From NCBI GenBank assembly GCA_002305915.1, contig DBRJ01000032.1, positions 35,624 to 51,465 of the forward strand: a stretch of 15,842 bases of DNA, given 5' to 3'. Made by a program: the position numbers and the translations under genes. This document shows positions 1 to 7,585 of the stretch, one piece after another (position 1 is the stretch's first letter; the number at the start of each line of letters is the position of its first letter). Source of the stretch: Pelotomaculum sp. UBA1371 (GTDB lineage: Bacteria > Bacillota > Desulfotomaculia > Desulfotomaculales > Pelotomaculaceae). The notes beneath the pieces were generated by a model that ran no database searches, was not told where the DNA came from, and saw only the letters and a list, made by a program, of their open reading frames with translations.

Positions 1-3000
1 GCCCGTGGACGTCGATCGCCTGCTGGTGGTCACCTTTACCAACGCGGCAGCGGCCGAGATGAGGGAGCGCATCGGACGCTCCCTGAGCGAAGCGCTGGCC
101 CGGCGCCCGGACTCCAGGCACCTGCACAGGCAGTTGGCCCTGCTGGGGCGGGCCGGCATCAGCACCCTGCACGCCTTTTGCCTGGACTTGCTGCGGCAGC
201 ATTATTACCGGGTGGACCTGGACCCTTCCTTCCGGGTGGCGGATGAGACCGAAACAGTCATGCTCCAGGCTGAGGCGCTGGAAGAGCTCTTCGAGCGCCG
301 TTACGCCAGGGAAGAAAACACAGTTTTTACCGCCCTGGTGGACAGCTACGGGGGACAAAGGGATGACGCCGTCCTGCAGGAGCTGGTCCTGGAGCTCTAC
401 CTTTTTTCCCGCAGTACACCGCGGCCGGAGGAATGGCTGAAAAAGCTGCCCGGGGGCTTTGACTTACCCCCAGGGGCATCTTTGGACCAGCTGGCCTGGA
501 GCGGCGCCTTAAAGAAATCACTGGAGATCGAGCTGGGCGGAGCGCTGTCCGGGCTGGAGCAGGCCCTGGAGCAGGCCCGCAGGCCCGGCGGCCCCGGGGT
601 TTACCTGGCCAATCTGGAGGCGGAGCGGGAAATGGTGCTCGGCCTGTGCCGGGCCTGTGCCGCAGGTGCCTCCTGGGCTTCCCTGTACAAGGCCTTCAAC
701 GGGGTTACCTTCGGCAGGCTGAAGGCCTGTAAAAAGGAAGACAACGGGGCGGGGCTGGCGGAGCAGGTCCGTAAAATAAGGGACGGTGTAAAAAAAAGGA
801 TGGCAGCGCTCCAGCGGGATTACTTCAGAAGGCCGCCGGAAGAGCTCTGCGCGGACCTGCGGGCTGTGGCGCCGCTGGTCCGGGAGTTGTCCGGCCTGGT
901 CCTTGAGTTCGGGGAAACATACCGCCGGGTCAAGCTGGCCCGGTCTGTGCTGGACTTTAACGACCTGGAACACTACTGCCTGCAGATCCTGGAGGAGCGG
1001 GATCCTGACGCCGGGGTGAGTTCGCCTTCTGCCGTGGCTCTGGAGCTGCAGGAGCGCTTCGAGGAAGTGCTGGTGGACGAATATCAGGACATCAACGCTG
1101 TGCAGGAGGCCATTCTCCAGCTGGTATCCCGCCAGGGGGAAAAGGGTTCGAATCTGTTTATGGTAGGGGATGTCAAACAGAGTATTTACAGGTTCCGCCT
1201 GGCCGATCCCGGCCTGTTCCTGCAAAAATACGCGGCCTACCCCGCCCTGAAGGATTGCGGGCCGGGGCGCCGGATCGACCTGGCCAGGAACTTTCGAAGC
1301 CGACGGGGGATAATTGAAGCGGTCAACTTTCTTTTCCGCCAGCTGATGACCCCGGCCGTGGGTGAAATGGCCTACGGCCCCGGGGAAGAACTGGTTTATG
1401 CCGCCGGCTACCCGGAGGGAGCGGAAGAAGGGGCAGGGCTGGAAGAGAATGTAGAAATCCACCTGATCGAACGGGAAAAAGCTGTTGGGCGCCCGGTAAC
1501 CGCCGGAAGCCGGGAACCTGCCGGTGGTTCCGGCGGGGACGGGCCGGAAGAAGGCGCCGGCCGGGAGGAGGGCGAGGGCGAAGAGGACCTGGATGCCGTC
1601 CAGAAGGAAGCGCGCCTGGTTGCCGGGCGGATCAAAGAACTGGTGGAGGGCGCCCCCGGTATTCCCCCGCTCAAGGTGTATGACAGGGGGCAAAAGGCCT
1701 GCCGCCCGCTTACCTACCGGGATGTGGTGGTGCTGCTGCGGGCTGTGACCGGCTACGCCAATATGTTTATGGAAGAATTCCGGCAGGCGGGTGTCCCGGC
1801 TTACGCCGAACTGGCCACGGGGTATTTCGAGGCCACCGAGGTGGAAACCATCCTGTCCCTGCTCAAGGTCATTGATAACCCCCGCCAGGATCTGCCCCTG
1901 GCCGGTGTTTTGAGGTCTCCCATCGTCGGCCTCAACGCCGGGGAAATGGCGAGAATAAGGCTGCACGCGCGCCGGGGGGACTACCTGGACGCAGTGGTGG
2001 CGGCCTCCCTGTCAGAAAAGGGAACCCTTGGGGAGCGCTTGAGGGACTTCCTCTGCAAGCTGGAAAGCTGGCGGACCGCCGCCAGGCAGGGCACGCTGGC
2101 GGACTTGATCTGGACCCTTTACCGGGAAACCGGCTATTATGATTTTGTGGGTGGGCTGCCCGGGGGCGGACAGCGGCAGGCGAATTTAAGGGCACTCCAC
2201 CACCGGGCGGAGCAGTACGAAGCCACCGCCTTCCGGGGTTTATTCCTTTTCCTGCGCTTTATCGAGCGGATCCGGGAGGGCGGACGCGACCTGGGCGCCG
2301 CCCGCTTCCTGAGCGAGAGTGAAAATGTGGTGCGGCTAATGAGCATCCACAAAAGCAAAGGCCTGGAGTTTCCGGTGGTTTTTGTGGCGGGACTGGGCAA
2401 ACGGTTTAATTTTAAGGATTTAGCAAAAACTGTCCTTTTTCACAAAGATCTGGGCCTCGGCCCCCAGCTGGCGGACCCGGAAACAAGGGTAACCTACCCC
2501 ACCGTGGCCAAGCTGGCTTTGAGGCAAAAGCTGAAAATGGAGGCGCTGTCCGAAGAAATGCGCATCCTTTACGTGGCCCTGACCAGGGCCAGGGAAAAGC
2601 TGATCCTGGTGGGTTCCGCCAGAAACCTCGGGGATTGCGCCCGGCGCTGGTGCGGGCCGGTGGCAGCGGAAAGCTGGGCCCTGCCGGAGGGAGAACTGGC
2701 CGGCGCCTTGAGTTATCTGGACTGGCTGATGCCGGCGGTAGCCCGCCACCGGGACGGGGCCGGACTCCGCCGACTGGGACTCTGCCAGGAGCGGCCACCG
2801 GATTTTGTAGCTTCCAGTGGTTCACGCTGGAAAGTGATCCTCGACACCGCCCTTTCCCGGGATGAAGCCGGGGAAAAGACAGCCCCGGAGATTTTTGAAA
2901 GGATTCGCCGGCTGGAGCCCCCCGGGACGGCCGGTCCCCGGGCGGAGATTGTCCGGTCCCGGCTGGAGTGGACCTACCCGGCGGCTTATGCGCTGGGCAG

Positions 3001-3781
3001 GGCAGCCAAGGTATCCGTCACGGAATTAAAACGCCGCTTTGATCCCCTGGTTGGGGAAGAGGAACCCTTAATGGCGGACTTCCGCAAGCCCGTAGGAGGC
3101 AGGCCGCTTTTCCTTCAGGAGAAGCGCGGCCTGTCTGCAGCGGAAGCAGGGACGGCCCTGCACCTGGTGCTGCAGAACCTGGACCTGGCCGGGGACACCG
3201 GCGCCGCTTCCATCGCGGAGCAGGTGGAGAGGATGGTGGAACGCGAGCTTCTGACCCGGGAGCAGGCAACTTCCGTGCCGGTGGAGCGGATTGCCGCCTT
3301 CTTTGCCGGGGATCTGGGAAGGAGGGTGCTGGCCGGCCAGAGGGTGCTGCGCGAACTGCCCTTTACGCTGGCCCTGCCCGCTGACGTCATCTACCCGGAA
3401 GCGGTACCAGGGGAACAATCAGGCGAAGCAAACAAAGCCGGGGGTATCATAACTGGCTGCCCGGAGATTCAGAGTGAGCCTGGTGAGGAAACTTCTAAAC
3501 CGGCCTTTTCTGTTGCCGGGCTGAACCCGGGGCACAGGGAAGGCAAGGGCGAAACCGTCCTCGTCCAGGGTGTCGTGGACTTGCTGGTGGACGAGGGGGA
3601 CGGCTTTCTGCTGGTGGATTACAAGTCCGACCGGATTCCGGCGGATCAAATTGGGCATGCGGCCGCCCGCTACCAGGGCCAGCTGAACCTTTACGCCATG
3701 GCGGTGGAAAGTATTCTGCACAGGAAAGTGAAGGAAAGGTACGTTTACCTCTTCCACCTCAACCGTGCCGTCCCCCTGTGA
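1..3781 (+). CDS. addA: ATP-dependent helicase/nuclease subunit A (AddA), 5'-truncated by window edge
   Basis: AddA is the helicase-nuclease half of AddAB, which resects double-strand breaks and is the Firmicutes counterpart of RecBCD. The frame is open from base 2 and enters at helicase motif Ia (VTFTNAAAAEM); the Walker A motif must lie upstream of the window, so the GTG at 5 is not the real start. In order (residues from the GTG): LDFNDLEHYCLQIL near 317, Walker B VDEYQD near 358, motif III GDVKQSIYRFR near 388, motif V SIHKSKGLEFPVVF near 779, motif VI ILYVALTRAREK near 853, and a C-terminal RecB-type nuclease with a TALHLVL histidine, GVVDLLV, the catalytic DYKSD near 1205 and YQGQLNLY. 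At 1258 residues plus the missing N-terminus it is longer than B. subtilis AddA (about 1230). The extra length is a Gly/Glu-rich segment near 498-532 and an insertion near 1134-1182 inside the nuclease domain. addB would be expected just upstream. Confidence 0.96.
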   Translation, partial: PVDVDRLLVVTFTNAAAAEMRERIGRSLSEALARRPDSRHLHRQLALLGRAGISTLHAFCLDLLRQHYYRVDLDPSFRVADETETVMLQAEALEELFERRYAREENTVFTALVDSYGGQRDDAVLQELVLELYLFSRSTPRPEEWLKKLPGGFDLPPGASLDQLAWSGALKKSLEIELGGALSGLEQALEQARRPGGPGVYLANLEAEREMVLGLCRACAAGASWASLYKAFNGVTFGRLKACKKEDNGAGLAEQVRKIRDGVKKRMAALQRDYFRRPPEELCADLRAVAPLVRELSGLVLEFGETYRRVKLARSVLDFNDLEHYCLQILEERDPDAGVSSPSAVALELQERFEEVLVDEYQDINAVQEAILQLVSRQGEKGSNLFMVGDVKQSIYRFRLADPGLFLQKYAAYPALKDCGPGRRIDLARNFRSRRGIIEAVNFLFRQLMTPAVGEMAYGPGEELVYAAGYPEGAEEGAGLEENVEIHLIEREKAVGRPVTAGSREPAGGSGGDGPEEGAGREEGEGEEDLDAVQKEARLVAGRIKELVEGAPGIPPLKVYDRGQKACRPLTYRDVVVLLRAVTGYANMFMEEFRQAGVPAYAELATGYFEATEVETILSLLKVIDNPRQDLPLAGVLRSPIVGLNAGEMARIRLHARRGDYLDAVVAASLSEKGTLGERLRDFLCKLESWRTAARQGTLADLIWTLYRETGYYDFVGGLPGGGQRQANLRALHHRAEQYEATAFRGLFLFLRFIERIREGGRDLGAARFLSESENVVRLMSIHKSKGLEFPVVFVAGLGKRFNFKDLAKTVLFHKDLGLGPQLADPETRVTYPTVAKLALRQKLKMEALSEEMRILYVALTRAREKLILVGSARNLGDCARRWCGPVAAESWALPEGELAGALSYLDWLMPAVARHRDGAGLRRLGLCQERPPDFVASSGSRWKVILDTALSRDEAGEKTAPEIFERIRRLEPPGTAGPRAEIVRSRLEWTYPAAYALGRAAKVSVTELKRRFDPLVGEEEPLMADFRKPVGGRPLFLQEKRGLSAAEAGTALHLVLQNLDLAGDTGAASIAEQVERMVERELLTREQATSVPVERIAAFFAGDLGRRVLAGQRVLRELPFTLALPADVIYPEAVPGEQSGEANKAGGIITGCPEIQSEPGEETSKPAFSVAGLNPGHREGKGETVLVQGVVDLLVDEGDGFLLVDYKSDRIPADQIGHAAARYQGQLNLYAMAVESILHRKVKERYVYLFHLNRAVPL

Positions 3782-3862
3782 GGGCAACTTCCAGGCTTTT
3801 AAAACCGGAATGGAATTGACCAGGTGCAGATCCGGATTGGGCGGCCGTCTACCGCAGCTTTA

Positions 3863-4390
3863 TCAGGGCTCGATCCAGAACTCCCAGGCACAGTAGTATT
3901 CCGGGGGATGGTCATCCGGGGGGCAGGCGATGCAGCGGGTTTTGATCCGGGGATCGATGGTCCTGGCAAAGCTTTCGTATTCAACCAGCCCAACGGACTT
4001 GCAGGGGAAATCAGGCATGTTCTTTCTCTTTCGGGCAGACTGGACCCGGCAGTCGTTCATTCTGAAAACAATTCTGTTCCTGTCTATGTCAATGATCTCC
4101 TGCTTGTTGACAAAAGCGTAAAGCCTCAACCCAAGGGCCTGCTTTAGGGCCGGAATTCCGCCCTTTGGGGGGATTTTTAAAAATCTCATGATCCTTTCGG
4201 CCTCAAGGGGGGAAAACCTTGCCCAGGCGGCGGCGTCTATGCGGATAGCCTCTTCCATTCCGTAGGCTTTTTCTGCAGCCTGAAACCAGAGGCCGTCGTG
4301 AGCCAGCCACCTTTTGGCCATATCTTCTATAAGCGCCAGCAGGGTTTTCCGGTCCATAACGTAAGTGGACGATTTGTTATCATTATTCAT
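3863..4390 (-). CDS. DUF6125-type cysteine-containing cytosolic protein of unknown function
   Basis: A 175-residue soluble protein with no signal peptide or membrane segment. I recognise the pattern of a family common in Desulfotomaculum-like anaerobes (DUF6125 from memory), whose function is not established. The N-terminal half contains RWLAHDGLWFQAAEKAYG and is helical in character. The C-terminal half carries NDCRVQSARKRK, DFPCKSVG, RTIDPRIKTRCIACPPD and YYCAWEF, giving five conserved-looking Cys residues that could bind a metal or an iron-sulfur cluster (inference). I chose the ATG at 4390 rather than the upstream in-frame start at 4480, because AGGAGGG at 4398-4404 sits 7 nt before it and the region upstream reads like untranslated leader. 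It converges on addA with 81 nt between stops; I see only weak hairpins there and no convincing terminator. A promoter candidate lies at 4533-4560, implying an untranslated leader of about 135 nt. Confidence 0.82.
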   Translation of the reverse strand: MNNDNKSSTYVMDRKTLLALIEDMAKRWLAHDGLWFQAAEKAYGMEEAIRIDAAAWARFSPLEAERIMRFLKIPPKGGIPALKQALGLRLYAFVNKQEIIDIDRNRIVFRMNDCRVQSARKRKNMPDFPCKSVGLVEYESFARTIDPRIKTRCIACPPDDHPPEYYCAWEFWIEP

Positions 4391-4532
4391 TATCTTTCCC
4401 TCCTGTGTAGAAATCAGCAGGCACCAGTTATTAGAGCTATCCGTATAAATTTGTAAAATATGTTTCAGCTTCAAGATCAAAGCACAAATAACACTAAATA
4501 GATTAAAAGGACTAATCTGCGGAATGTAGTAT

Positions 4533-4560
4533 ATTATAGTTGATTATTTAACCGTGTCTG
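4533..4560 (-). promoter_or_regulatory. Candidate sigma-A promoter for the DUF6125-type gene
   Basis: Reading the minus strand, CAGACA (4555-4560; 4 of 6 matches to TTGACA) is followed after 16 nt by a perfect TATAAT (4533-4538). It lies in an AT-rich stretch upstream of the gene starting at 4390 and points towards it. The weak -35 keeps the confidence moderate. Confidence 0.45.
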
Positions 4561-4889
4561 TTGTCAGGGCAATGTTGAAAGCCGTCCGGGAAGCGCAAGT
4601 TTCCGGCAGGGGGGGTGAGGGGAATTTCATTATTATATTCTTTTTAAGGCTGGAGATACCTTCCGCTCAAAAGAAAAAGTGGTGGATATTGAGAGTGCCT
4701 TCATTGCCTGTGCCTTTGTCTCAGGGTTACAGCACAGCGGGAACGGGGGTTACTATAATCGAAACACCCATTGAGCTGCCGGCCAACTATATGTGAGCCT
4801 GTACAGCAACCAGGTCAACCGGTGAGTGATTATGGAGAACTTTTATGTAATTAGCCGGATGTTAAAATTATTTAAAAGGAGAGAAGGGA
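4561..4889. other. Intergenic spacer with an unplaced reading-frame fragment and one hairpin
   Basis: No gene recognised. A frame open from 4619 to the TGA at 4772-4774 (+) has no ATG, but its translation looks protein-like (segments KAGDTFRSKEKVVDIES and AFIACAFVSGLQHSG). It may be the relic of a decayed gene. An overlapping 80-codon frame (4554-4796) has an unnatural composition and is probably chance. The + strand can form a 7-bp stem (one G-U) from CCGGGAA and TTTCCGG, both within about 4587-4608, with no U tract after it. The last 90 bp before the isochorismatase-family gene are AT-rich and would hold its promoter, but I could not settle on -35 and -10 boxes. Confidence 0.3.
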
Positions 4890-5444
4890 GTGTGTCAATT
4901 GGACAAATTCACCTTGAATCAGCAAGAAACCCTATTAATGGTAATTGATATTCAGGAACGTTTAATACCACCTATGAAATACGGCAAACAGGTCATTAAA
5001 AAGACAAATATCCTGATTACCATTGCTGAAGATTTGGGGATTCCTGTTATCGTCACGGAACAATATCCTGAGGGCCTGGGTAAAACGGTTCCCGAAGTTA
5101 GTACAGGTCCAGGGGCAGTTACCTTTGCAAAAACAACTTTTTCTGCCTGCACTGCGGAAGTGACCTCAGAACTTAACAGGCTGGGTAGGAAAAAGATAAT
5201 TATTACCGGGATGGAAACCCATGTTTGTGTTTTTCAAACGGTGAGGGACTTGCTTGCCCTGGGTTACCAGGTTTTTGTGGTAGGGGACGCGGTATGCTCC
5301 CGGACCAAGGAAAACTACCGGAACGCTTTATCCCTGATGTCCCTGATGGGGGCTGTGGTCACAAATACAGAAACGGTATTTTTTGATTTGATGAAAAAGG
5401 CAGCTACCCCTCAATTCAGGAAGTTGTCGCAATTGATAAAATAA
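4890..5444 (+). CDS. Isochorismatase-family cysteine hydrolase
   Basis: A 184-residue cytosolic hydrolase of the isochorismatase/nicotinamidase-like superfamily. The catalytic triad is visible: Asp in LMVIDIQERL (near residue 20), Lys in VTFAKTTFSA (near 81) and the nucleophile Cys in TGMETHVCVFQT (near 113). The length matches single-domain members such as YcaC-type proteins. The second catalytic-region motif GMETHVCV is the form seen in members of unknown substrate, so nicotinamidase or isochorismatase activity should not be assumed. The start is GTG at 4890, with AAGGAG 8 nt upstream; a TTG at 4899 is an alternative with GGGAG at similar spacing. The gene stands alone and converges on the histidine kinase with 5 nt between stop codons. 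It is less GC-rich than addA and the ior/ecf genes. No partner enzyme nearby suggests a substrate. Confidence 0.9.
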   Translation: MCQLDKFTLNQQETLLMVIDIQERLIPPMKYGKQVIKKTNILITIAEDLGIPVIVTEQYPEGLGKTVPEVSTGPGAVTFAKTTFSACTAEVTSELNRLGRKKIIITGMETHVCVFQTVRDLLALGYQVFVVGDAVCSRTKENYRNALSLMSLMGAVVTNTETVFFDLMKKAATPQFRKLSQLIK

Positions 5445-5449
5445 TATTT

Positions 5450-7129
5450 TCAAGTTTCTTGTTTAAACTTTACAAAAAAAGTCGTACCCCTGTCATTTGT
5501 ATCAATTTCAATTTTAGCATTGTGTCTGGTGGCAATGCTGTAGCAAAGAGCTAAGCCCAAACCAGTCCCGTTATCCTTGGTTGTAAAGAAAGGAGTGCCT
5601 ATTTTTTCTAAAACTTTGGGCTCTATTCCTTTTCCTTGATCCTTGACGGAAAAAACTATATCTCCGTTTTCCTTGAATGTCCTCAGGGTCAGGGTTCCGC
5701 CTGGCTGCATTGCTTCCAGACCGTTGCGCACAAGGTTGAGAATGAGCTGGCGTATTTCTTTCTCGTCCAGGAGCATGTCAGGAACTGTTTCCGGACTGAA
5801 AACTACAGTAATATCATTGTTTGTGGCATCTGACTGGATTAAGGGCAGGATAGCCTCCATAATTGAATTTATATTGTTTTGTTTCTTCTCCAGAATCCGG
5901 TTTTGAGCCAAAGAGAGAAATTCACTAATAATTGAATTCATCCTGTCAAGCTCTTCAATCATCAATGTGTAATAATCATAATAATTGACACATTCTGGTT
6001 TTGTCCTCAAAATTTGCAGAAAACCCCGCACAGTTGTCATGGGGTTTCTGATTTCGTGCCCTATGCCCGCAGCTATTTCACCGATCAGTTTGAGCCGTTC
6101 AAGGCGGGCCATTTCGATCATAAACTTTTTACGCTCGGTGATGTCATTCATCATACCGAAGACGCATTCTATGCCATTCATGTTGATTATATCTGCAGAG
6201 TATAGAGCGGTACGCAGCTCGCCGGATTTTTTTCTAAATGTTACTTCTTGATTATAAAGGGCGCCCTTTTCCTTGATCAAATTGAGTATGCTGTCCCGCT
6301 CTTCATGGTCGACCCATACATACAGGTCATACATTTTCTTTCCAATAATCTCTTCCCGCCGGTATTCATGCAGCATAACAAAGGCGTTGTTAACATCTAT
6401 AATAGTGCCGTCTTTCAGCGAGGTTACGGCCATTGGGTTGGGTGTGGCATGAAATACTTTGGCGAACCACTCTTCTGACAGGCGCAGGGCTTTCTCCGCT
6501 TTTCTACGCTCTAATATTTCGCGCCGGAGGCGTCTGTTTGCTTTCAGCAACTTGTCTGTGCGTCTTTTTACCATTTCCTCCAGGCTGCGGCGGTATTGTT
6601 TTAATTCTTCTTCTACTTGCTTGCGCCGGGTTATATCAACAATCATACCTTCAAAGTAAAGAACTTTTCCTTTATCATCCCGGACCAGGCGGACATTGTA
6701 GTAAACCCAAATTTTACTCCCGTCTTTGCGGTAGGCCGGGATTTCAAAAGCGCAGGAACCGCTTTCAAGTAGTTTGTTTATACAACGAATGCGTTCATCA
6801 TTATTAGCATAAAGCTGTTTTCCTATATTTTGTACGGAGCTAATCATTTCTTCCGCTGAACTGTAACCGAAAATTTTGGCGCAGGCGTTGTTTATCGTTA
6901 TACATTGACCCTCAGGGGTAGTCTGGAAAATGCCGACAATAGAGTTTTCAAAAATATCGCGATATCTTTCTGTCGCTGTTGCAGTCACTTTTTTTTGCCT
7001 GTTGGTTTCTTGTACAGAGTTATGTGCTTTTTGGCGCAGTTTTTCCCGGATATTCAACTCTTTAACTTGCCTGCGCAATTGATTGAGCTCGCTAATGAGC
7101 TGTTCTTTTGTCTTGTCTTCGTCTCTCAT
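5450..7129 (-). CDS. Soluble PAS-PAS sensor histidine kinase (orphan, KinA-like architecture)
   Basis: A 559-residue cytoplasmic kinase with no transmembrane segment. Residues 1-50 are charged and probably coiled coil. PAS 1 spans about 53-170 and ends in GMIVDITRRK. A second coiled coil covers about 170-215. PAS 2 spans about 216-335 and ends in MMNDITERK. The dimerisation/phosphotransfer box is GIGHEIRNPMTTVRG with the phospho-acceptor His358. The ATPase domain has the N box NLVRNGLEAM (465-474), the G1 box VKDQGKGI (about 496-502), FFTTK, and the G2 box GTGLGLALCYSI (521-532). No response regulator is adjacent. Soluble multi-PAS orphan kinases with this box type often feed the Spo0F/Spo0A sporulation phosphorelay; that role is an inference here. 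The start is ATG at 7129, preceded by AAGGGGCGG at a slightly long spacing. Base composition is AT-rich compared with the flanking operons. Confidence 0.93.
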   Translation of the reverse strand: MRDEDKTKEQLISELNQLRRQVKELNIREKLRQKAHNSVQETNRQKKVTATATERYRDIFENSIVGIFQTTPEGQCITINNACAKIFGYSSAEEMISSVQNIGKQLYANNDERIRCINKLLESGSCAFEIPAYRKDGSKIWVYYNVRLVRDDKGKVLYFEGMIVDITRRKQVEEELKQYRRSLEEMVKRRTDKLLKANRRLRREILERRKAEKALRLSEEWFAKVFHATPNPMAVTSLKDGTIIDVNNAFVMLHEYRREEIIGKKMYDLYVWVDHEERDSILNLIKEKGALYNQEVTFRKKSGELRTALYSADIINMNGIECVFGMMNDITERKKFMIEMARLERLKLIGEIAAGIGHEIRNPMTTVRGFLQILRTKPECVNYYDYYTLMIEELDRMNSIISEFLSLAQNRILEKKQNNINSIMEAILPLIQSDATNNDITVVFSPETVPDMLLDEKEIRQLILNLVRNGLEAMQPGGTLTLRTFKENGDIVFSVKDQGKGIEPKVLEKIGTPFFTTKDNGTGLGLALCYSIATRHNAKIEIDTNDRGTTFFVKFKQET

Positions 7130-7525
7130 GGAACAATCCGCCCCTTAATGTATGTTATCGTAATTGTACAGTTTTTAAGGGCAACAAAATTTTACTGTAA
7201 ATAATCGTTTTTTAACTATTCAGGCAATTACTTTAGTATTTTACTTAAACAGAAAAACCTTGGCAGTGTTGAAGGGGTATATTCCCATCCTTCCAATATA
7301 TTTACTCTGCTTAATACTCCCTGTTAAAATCTGCCAGGGATGTCTACTAGAAAGATTATTCCTGTAATGCTAATTTCGACAAAATAAATGTAAATTCCTG
7401 CAGAATTTTTCTAAAAGGATAGTGGTTACCAGGCGGTTTCGCTTAATATCAATCATTTCAGCTCAAGTTTTATTTTCCCATATACTTTTTTCCTGCATTA
7501 GCGCAACGAAAGCATAACAGGACTA
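7130..7525. other. AT-rich kinase upstream region with small hairpins, no gene seen
   Basis: No reading frame worth calling. It must contain the kinase promoter, but no -35/-10 pair stands out. Two small inverted repeats are present: an imperfect one at 7269-7296 (TTGaAGG with CCTTcCAA arms) and a perfect 6-bp one, TCCCTG (7318-7323) with CAGGGA (7335-7340). Neither is followed by a U tract on either strand, so they are not terminators; they could be leader structure or chance. Confidence 0.35.
7375..7381 (-). promoter_or_regulatory. Possible Spo0A box upstream of the histidine kinase gene
   Basis: The minus strand reads TGTCGAA, a perfect match to the 7-nt Spo0A (0A) box, about 245 nt before the kinase ATG. 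One 7-mer match on either strand of a 450-bp spacer is expected by chance roughly one time in twenty, so this is suggestive only. It is noted because the downstream kinase has the architecture of phosphorelay kinases. Confidence 0.25.
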
Positions 7526-7550
7526 AAGACTCCCGCATGACAGGAGTCTT
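7521..7550 (-). terminator. Probable terminator of the iorA-iorB-paaK unit
   Basis: A perfect 8-bp inverted repeat, AAGACTCC (7526-7533) with GGAGTCTT (7543-7550), has a 9-nt loop and lies 35 nt beyond the paaK stop. In the minus-strand RNA the stem is followed by only a short U run (UUU, then AG), so it may be an inefficient terminator or a 3'-end stabilising stem. Confidence 0.55.
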
Positions 7551-7585
7551 GAATTAAAGTCTAAGTAATTTGTCGTTTAATAGGT

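Noticed and set aside
518..1966. 482-codon open frame on the minus strand within addA
   Set aside because: It is the antisense of strongly supported helicase motifs in AddA; high GC content keeps the opposite frame open and the translation shows no family features.
3782..3862. Bidirectional terminator between addA and the DUF6125-type gene
   Set aside because: Only 4-5 bp stems with long loops and no U tract on either side could be found.
4554..4796. 80-codon plus-strand frame before the isochorismatase-family gene
   Set aside because: No ribosome site at a useful distance, unnatural composition and no recognised motif; a different frame in the same DNA looks more protein-like.
7269..7340. 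Small RNA gene or CRISPR-like repeats in the kinase upstream region
   Set aside because: Only two unrelated short hairpins, with no repeated unit, terminator or clear promoter to support an RNA gene.
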